Positions 60,788 to 64,000 of a DNA stretch of 64,000 nucleotides are shown piece after piece. This DNA is from Hymenobacter plasmatis (lineage in GTDB: Bacteria > Bacteroidota > Bacteroidia > Cytophagales > Hymenobacteraceae), in the NCBI RefSeq assembly GCF_020711255.1, contig NZ_JAJFAW010000007.1, positions 1 to 64,000 of the forward strand, in the 5' to 3' direction. Every line of letters starts with the position of its first letter. The stretch's first letter is position 1. The notes beneath the pieces are model-generated. The model did not search any database, had not been told where the DNA came from, and saw nothing but the letters and a program-made list of their open reading frames with translations. Both the position numbers and the translations under genes were made by a program.

Positions 60788-61393
60788 TTACCAGGTGCAG
60801 CCAACCCGGTAGCGCCGCTTGATTTCTGCTTTAAAAGACCGCCACAGCTTCGGCGGCACGGCCTGGCTAGCGCCACATTTCCACAGGCCGCGCCCGGCTC
60901 GCTGCGCGGCTGCCTGCTGCTGCGCGCGCCCGGCCACCTGGTGGTCCGGGTCAAAGGCCCAGGCCCAGCCCCTCACTACCATCAGGGAATCCAGCGGCGC
61001 GGCGCGGCCCGCGGCGGCCACGGTCGCTGTCGGCAGCAGCACCGTGCCCAGCGTCCGGCCGTAGAGGTCCATGCCCGCCCGCGCCACCAGCACCACCCGC
61101 CCCGGCGTCAGCAGCCGGGCCACCGAGTCGGCCGCCTGCGGCCCAAACGGTTGGTCGTGCTCCGGCGCGTCCACGCCCAGCAGCCGGAACCGGTACGTCG
61201 AGGAGCCCGCCAGCAGGATGTAGGTATCGGCGTCGACCACGCGCACCACGCGGGCCGCCTCGGCAGCCGCCGCGGCGCGGGCCGTGAACGAGAGCGGCTC
61301 GCCCGTCTCGGGCTGAGTCGACAGACAGCCCGCGACCAGCACCGCCAGCAGCGCCAGTTCACCTACCCGTAAAATAGTCCGCTTGGTGTTCAT
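60788..61393 (-). CDS. Secreted thermonuclease-like (SNase) lipoprotein
   Basis: The 201-residue protein has a lipoprotein signal (LAVLVAGC, Cys23) and a staphylococcal nuclease (OB-fold) domain: VVRVVDADTYIL (Asp), FRLLGVDAPEHDQP (Arg and Asp), DLYGRTLGTVLL (Glu-equivalent positions with Arg) and a VRGWAWAF/AGRGLW end. It should cleave DNA or RNA outside the cell or in the periplasm using Ca2+. It is in the right-end gene run of island 2 and could breach or degrade host DNA, or recycle nucleotides. Confidence 0.85.
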   Translation of the reverse strand: MNTKRTILRVGELALLAVLVAGCLSTQPETGEPLSFTARAAAAAEAARVVRVVDADTYILLAGSSTYRFRLLGVDAPEHDQPFGPQAADSVARLLTPGRVVLVARAGMDLYGRTLGTVLLPTATVAAAGRAAPLDSLMVVRGWAWAFDPDHQVAGRAQQQAAAQRAGRGLWKCGASQAVPPKLWRSFKAEIKRRYRVGCTW

Positions 61394-61463
61394 GCTCCGA
61401 ACCTACGGACGGGTTTTACCCGTTGTATATTCGTCTGCCACTTTCACCCAACTGTACCCGATT

Positions 61464-61658
61464 ATGCCCCAGGTTTGCATCCATCCCAAGGAAGTAGCCC
61501 AGCTTACCGGCACCAAATACGGCACGGCCAAAGTCCTGCTGCAGCGCATCCGCGCTGAGCTCAACAAGCCCGCCCGGGCCTACGTCTCGGTGGCCGAATT
61601 CTGCCATTACACCCACCTTCCTGAGGAAGAAGTTTCCCGTGCCTTAAATACCCGGTAG
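61464..61658 (+). CDS. Small putative DNA-binding protein at the island 2 right end
   Basis: This 64-residue protein starts MPQVCIHPKEVAQLTGTKYGT and has a helix-turn-helix-like TGTKYGTAKVLLQRIRAEL and YVSVAEFCHYTHLPEEEVSRAL. It resembles small proteins seen in Bacteroidetes integrative elements. An HTH role such as excision or segregation factor is possible. It lies next to the right arm sites and faces the tRNA gene. The start at 61464 is preferred to one at 61383, which overlaps the promoter of the SNase gene. Confidence 0.6.
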   Translation: MPQVCIHPKEVAQLTGTKYGTAKVLLQRIRAELNKPARAYVSVAEFCHYTHLPEEEVSRALNTR

Positions 61659-61715
61659 GGATGGAGCATAGCTCGAGTATGGGTAAAGCCACCTTCACCC
61701 CACCTTGTAGAGCTC

Positions 61716-61817
61716 TGTCCGACGCCTTTTGAAGTGTCCGACGCAGCCAGGGCCAACGCAGCAAAAAAGAACCGCTACCCACCCCGGTCTTTTAATACTG
61801 TCCGATATTCTGTCCGA
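61716..61817. promoter_or_regulatory. Putative integrase arm-type sites, right end of island 2
   Basis: TGTCCGA occurs at 61716, 61735, 61799 and 61811. The last two are 12 bp apart and lie in a 21-bp stretch differing by one base from 10049-10069 at the left end. The four copies end about 50 bp from the tRNA att core. Confidence 0.65.
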
Positions 61818-61826
61818 CAGAAAAGC

Positions 61827-61861
61827 AAAAACCCCATTTCCTGGCTGGAAATGGGGTTTTT
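61827..61861. terminator. Hairpin between island 2 end and tRNA-Arg
   Basis: AAAACCCCATTTCC and GGAAATGGGGTTTT form a 14-bp perfect stem with a 5-nt loop. It directly follows the tRNA 3' end in the direction of tRNA transcription, with T-rich sequence behind. It most likely ends the tRNA transcript. Confidence 0.88.
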
Positions 61862-61862
61862 C

Positions 61863-61877
61863 GTGGTCGTGTAAGGA
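61863..61877. repeat. att core in the tRNA-Arg 3' end (right end of island 2)
   Basis: gtggtcgtgtaagga here is the 3' end of the tRNA-Arg gene (minus strand), covering the acceptor and T-stem strand. The identical 15 bp occur inside the att copies at 267-286 and 9910-9929. Integration left the tRNA whole, as the islands carry the replacement 3' end. Confidence 0.85.
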
Positions 61878-61937
61878 GTCGAACCTTAAACCTTCTGATT
61901 CGTAGTCAGATGCTCTATCCAATTGAGCTACACAACC
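61864..61937 (-). tRNA. tRNA-Arg (anticodon ACG)
   Basis: A 74-nt cloverleaf folds without mismatches on the minus strand: 7-bp acceptor (GGTTGTG with CACGACC, one G:U), D-stem GCTC/GAGC, anticodon stem TCTGA/TCAGA with loop CTACGAA (anticodon ACG, arginine), 5-nt variable region, T-stem TAAGG/CCTTA with TTCGACT loop, discriminator A. No CCA is encoded. Both islands are inserted at its 3' end. Confidence 0.97.
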
Positions 61938-62058
61938 CGTTCCCGTGATGGGACCGCAAAGGTAAGAGGGAAAAATGCGGCAGTGCAAACCACGACAGCT
62001 TTTTTCATGAAGAAAAGTTGGTCTTTGCGGCCAAATAGCTAATAATCAATCGAAGATT

Positions 62059-62772
62059 TTAACTGTTTTCGGTTGCGCCACGGCGGAGAGCCTTTTGCAA
62101 AGCCCGGTTGAAGATGAAGAGCAGGCCGAATAGTGAGGCTGCAACCAAGCCAATGAGCACCGTTTTGCTCAGGGCGCCCTGGTCTGGGTCGCGCAATAGC
62201 GTTAAGACGTCGGACGCTTCGGTGCCGAGCCAGTAGAAAAACAAGCTGCGTGGCAGCATGCCCACCACCGAGGCCACCAGAAACCGCCGCCGCGGCACGC
62301 CCACAATGGCCAGCACAAAGGTCATGAGCGCAAACGGGAGCACGGGGGAGAGGCGCGTGAGCAGAATGAGCTGCCAGCTTTGGTGCTGCAGTTCGTTGAG
62401 CACGGCTTCGGCTTTGGGGAAGAGGTGCAGGAAGTGGCGCAGCTTGCCGTGGTCGAGGCGTTGGGCCAGCTCGTAGCCAATGGCCGAGGCCAGCGCGTAG
62501 GCCAGCACCATGCCCGCCAGCCCAGCCCAACCGAAATAATACCCCGTGACGATGGCTACAAACGTGGTAGGGGTGATGGCGAAAGCCATGGTGATGGCAA
62601 TCACCACGAAGTACAGCAGCTGCTGGGCTACGCTAAGGTGCTGCAGCAACTGCTGCCGCTCGTACAGCAAGAGCAGCAGCGACGAAGAGCCCAGCAGCGG
62701 CACTGCCACCAGCAGGAACATGGTGAGCAGCGTGGAAAAGTTTTTTCGGAAAAGCTCGCGCAGAAATTTCAT
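62059..62772 (-). CDS. TVP38/VTT-domain membrane protein
   Basis: The 237-residue protein of the SNARE-associated/VTT (DedA-related) family has five or six membrane helices. The family signature is in VAIVTGYYFGWAGLAGMVLAYALASAIGYELAQR, quoted as TGYYFGWAGL, and in RLSPVLPFALMTFVLAI with the conserved Arg and Pro. Such proteins are thought to move or flip lipids in the inner membrane. It belongs to the chromosome outside the islands. Confidence 0.88.
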   Translation of the reverse strand: MKFLRELFRKNFSTLLTMFLLVAVPLLGSSSLLLLLYERQQLLQHLSVAQQLLYFVVIAITMAFAITPTTFVAIVTGYYFGWAGLAGMVLAYALASAIGYELAQRLDHGKLRHFLHLFPKAEAVLNELQHQSWQLILLTRLSPVLPFALMTFVLAIVGVPRRRFLVASVVGMLPRSLFFYWLGTEASDVLTLLRDPDQGALSKTVLIGLVAASLFGLLFIFNRALQKALRRGATENS

Positions 62773-62877
62773 GGGCAGCGAAGGTAGGAGGGGGGCCAGC
62801 CTTGGCGGGCGTACCCAACCAAAACCGGCCCCACCTCGGTATCCGCCGCTTTACGCCAAAGCCGAGTGGTGGGTCGG

Positions 62878-63777
62878 TTATTCTTTGGCGCCGAACCCAA
62901 AAAACCGCTTTACGCTGGCCCAGGCGCCGGCCAACGCCAGCAGGCCCAGTTTCCAAAACTTGAGGACGACGGCAAACAAGCCCACTTTTGCCAGCACCTT
63001 GCCCGCCACCAGGCCGCCAATGGAGTAGGCAGCCACCTGGTCGATGCTGGAGTCGAAATCGAGGTATTGCTGGCCTTTGGTAAAGGTGGTGCCGGCCAGC
63101 AGGCCGGGAATGCTTGCCTTGATTTCGCCAATCTGGCTGGGCTCGCCGATGGCGTTGAGCACCAGCACGCCTTTGCGGCCGAGCAGGCGCACGTTGTAGT
63201 TGAGCACAGTATCGGGGCTGCTGCCGAAGCGCAGGGACTTGGCCCAGTGCAGGGCGTGGGTGTCTTTGTCGTAGTAGGGGTTGGAGGCCCAGCCCAAGAG
63301 GTAAATGGGAGCGTAGCCGGCTTTCTCGCGGTCGGCGTTGCCCTCCCGGGTGTCGTTCTGCATTTCTTCCAGCAGCTCGTCGTACTTGATGTCGTCAGCA
63401 TCGTCGTCCACGTGGCCCATGTTGTCGTAGTCGATGCTGTAGGCCCAGGCCATTTCGTCCATGGGGCCTTTGCCAGTAGGAAACAGCATGCCCAAGGACT
63501 CCTGATTGGGGTTATCCCAGAGCTGCACGAGCACCCGGCGGCTCTGGGCCGAGTCGAGGTAGCGGAAGCCTTGGGGCACGGTGAGCTCGCCGATGCCGCC
63601 GGGCAGCACCACGTGGCCCTGCTGGTAGCGGAAAGTAGCGTTAACTGAGTCGGCGAAAACTTTGTAGGCGGCTTTGCGCATGGCCACCGAGTCGGCCGCG
63701 GTGAGCGAGGGCTTGGGCCGGGCCATGGCTGCGGTGTGCAACAGCAGCGGAATAACGAGCAGTAGAATTTTTTTCAT
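62878..63777 (-). CDS. DUF2167 family membrane protein
   Basis: The 299-residue protein has a signal peptide (MKKILLLVIPLLLHTAAMA) and a DUF2167 domain: YRYLDSAQS-type region (RYLDSAQSRRVLVQLW), GMLFP, YSIDYDNMGHV-DDDADDIKYDELL, and AGYAPIYLLGWASNPYYDKDTHALHWAK (the family's tryptophan-rich block, quoted in part as LLGWASNPYYDKD). The C-terminus has two hydrophobic segments. The function is unknown. It is outside the islands. The start at 63777 is taken at the signal peptide. Confidence 0.85.
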   Translation of the reverse strand: MKKILLLVIPLLLHTAAMARPKPSLTAADSVAMRKAAYKVFADSVNATFRYQQGHVVLPGGIGELTVPQGFRYLDSAQSRRVLVQLWDNPNQESLGMLFPTGKGPMDEMAWAYSIDYDNMGHVDDDADDIKYDELLEEMQNDTREGNADREKAGYAPIYLLGWASNPYYDKDTHALHWAKSLRFGSSPDTVLNYNVRLLGRKGVLVLNAIGEPSQIGEIKASIPGLLAGTTFTKGQQYLDFDSSIDQVAAYSIGGLVAGKVLAKVGLFAVVLKFWKLGLLALAGAWASVKRFFGFGAKE

Positions 63778-63951
63778 GCGAAGCTGAAAAGAGCAAGAAA
63801 TGAAGGGGTAGAAGTAAAGCAAACCGCGAATATAACCTGAGTCTCACGTTTCAGCTTTGCCTTGGCCAGCATCCGTAACTTGCCGGCCCAAAGCGCCGGG
63901 CTTAGGCCGCGCGCTTGGGCTCGTACCCGTCAAATTCCCGCTCTTGTTTCT

Positions 63952-64000
63952 ATGAAATTCGCCACCAAAGCCATCCACGCCGGCGTACACCCGGACCCCA
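63952..64000 (+). CDS. Cystathionine gamma-synthase-like PLP enzyme, 5' end only
   Basis: The window ends 16 codons into this gene. The start MKFATKAIHAGVHPDP is the typical opening of Cys/Met metabolism PLP-dependent enzymes (cystathionine gamma-synthase/lyase), in which KAIHAG is strongly conserved. It would belong to the transsulfuration pathway. This is ordinary chromosomal content and marks the region right of the tRNA as core genome. Confidence 0.75.
   Translation, partial: MKFATKAIHAGVHPDP

Larger units (their letters stand above)
9911..61863. mobile_element. Island 2: 52-kb phage-like integrative island at tRNA-Arg
   Basis: The island lies between att copy 2 and the tRNA-Arg gene, with matching TGTCCGA repeat pairs at both inner ends. 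An integrase is at the left. Phage-type genes are spread along its length: CI/LexA-like repressor with Cro-like partner, replication proteins, VRR-NUC, holin, M15 endolysin, SLOG protein, RecE-like nuclease and unknown proteins at the right. Cargo includes an MmeI-like enzyme, a TonB receptor, a cytochrome, a mer-type operon and an exopolysaccharide locus. Terminase, portal, tail and conjugation genes are absent. The size could reflect several older insertions that now share outer ends. Confidence 0.65.

Noticed and set aside
9911..61863. Reading island 2 as a complete tailed prophage
   Set aside because: Lysis, repressor and recombination genes are present, but I found no terminase, portal, capsid protease or tail genes, so a complete phage is not supported.
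9911..61863. Reading island 2 as a conjugative element
   Set aside because: No relaxase, coupling protein or type IV secretion genes are visible.
1..64000. CRISPR array
   Set aside because: No series of regularly spaced direct repeats was seen. The TTTCATGC and TGTCCGA repeats are too short and too few.

Overview
The window looks like a high-GC member of the Bacteroidota, most likely Hymenobacter or a close relative. The reasons are the Bacteroidetes-type tyrosine recombinases, TAnnTTTG-like promoter boxes, the general lack of Shine-Dalgarno sequences, and families typical of that group (EpsG/Wzc/Wza exopolysaccharide genes, MerTP with a GDCCVxC protein, DUF4184, a TonB receptor with a carboxypeptidase-regulatory-like N-terminus). 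The genus is an inference from family content.

The main organising feature is a tRNA-Arg(ACG) gene at 61864-61937 (minus strand). Its 3' end is copied at 267-286 and again at 9910-9929. A tyrosine recombinase gene lies just inside each of these two copies. I read the window as the right end of one element (1-267), a complete 9.6-kb island (island 1, about 268-9910), a complete 52-kb island (island 2, about 9911-61863), then the tRNA and ordinary chromosome (VTT-domain membrane protein, DUF2167 protein, start of a cystathionine gamma-synthase-like gene). Paired short repeats spaced 12 bp apart (TGTCCCGT type in island 1, TGTCCGA type in island 2) lie at both inner ends of each island, as expected for integrase arm sites. 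Each att copy is abutted by a hairpin terminator.

Island 1 carries an integrase, an excisionase-like HTH protein, an unknown protein, a probable rolling-circle (phage gene II-like) replication initiator, an MmeI-family single-chain restriction-modification enzyme, and a two-gene HipA-like kinase/DUF3037 unit. It looks like a small replicating integrative element with defence cargo.

Island 2 has a phage-like skeleton: integrase, excisionase-like protein, CI/LexA-type repressor facing a small Cro-like protein, replication-type proteins, VRR-NUC nuclease, holin-like and M15 endolysin genes, SLOG protein, RecE-like nuclease with a possible partner, and unknown proteins at the right end. No terminase, portal, tail, relaxase or conjugation genes are visible. 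Into this skeleton are set a PIN-domain protein, a TonB receptor, a second MmeI-family enzyme, a decayed stretch (frameshifted sigma factor, truncated ferritin-like gene, broken PAS gene) around an intact dihaem cytochrome and a hydrolase, an IS3-family and an IS110-family element, a DUF3223-HNH protein, a small mer-type operon, and a full Wzx/Wzy-type exopolysaccharide locus (about 42.7-57.6 kb) bracketed by three paralogous GAF-domain genes.

The two MmeI-like enzymes share the nuclease and methyltransferase residues and differ most in the part expected to read DNA, so the tandem islands probably bring different restriction specificities to one tRNA site.
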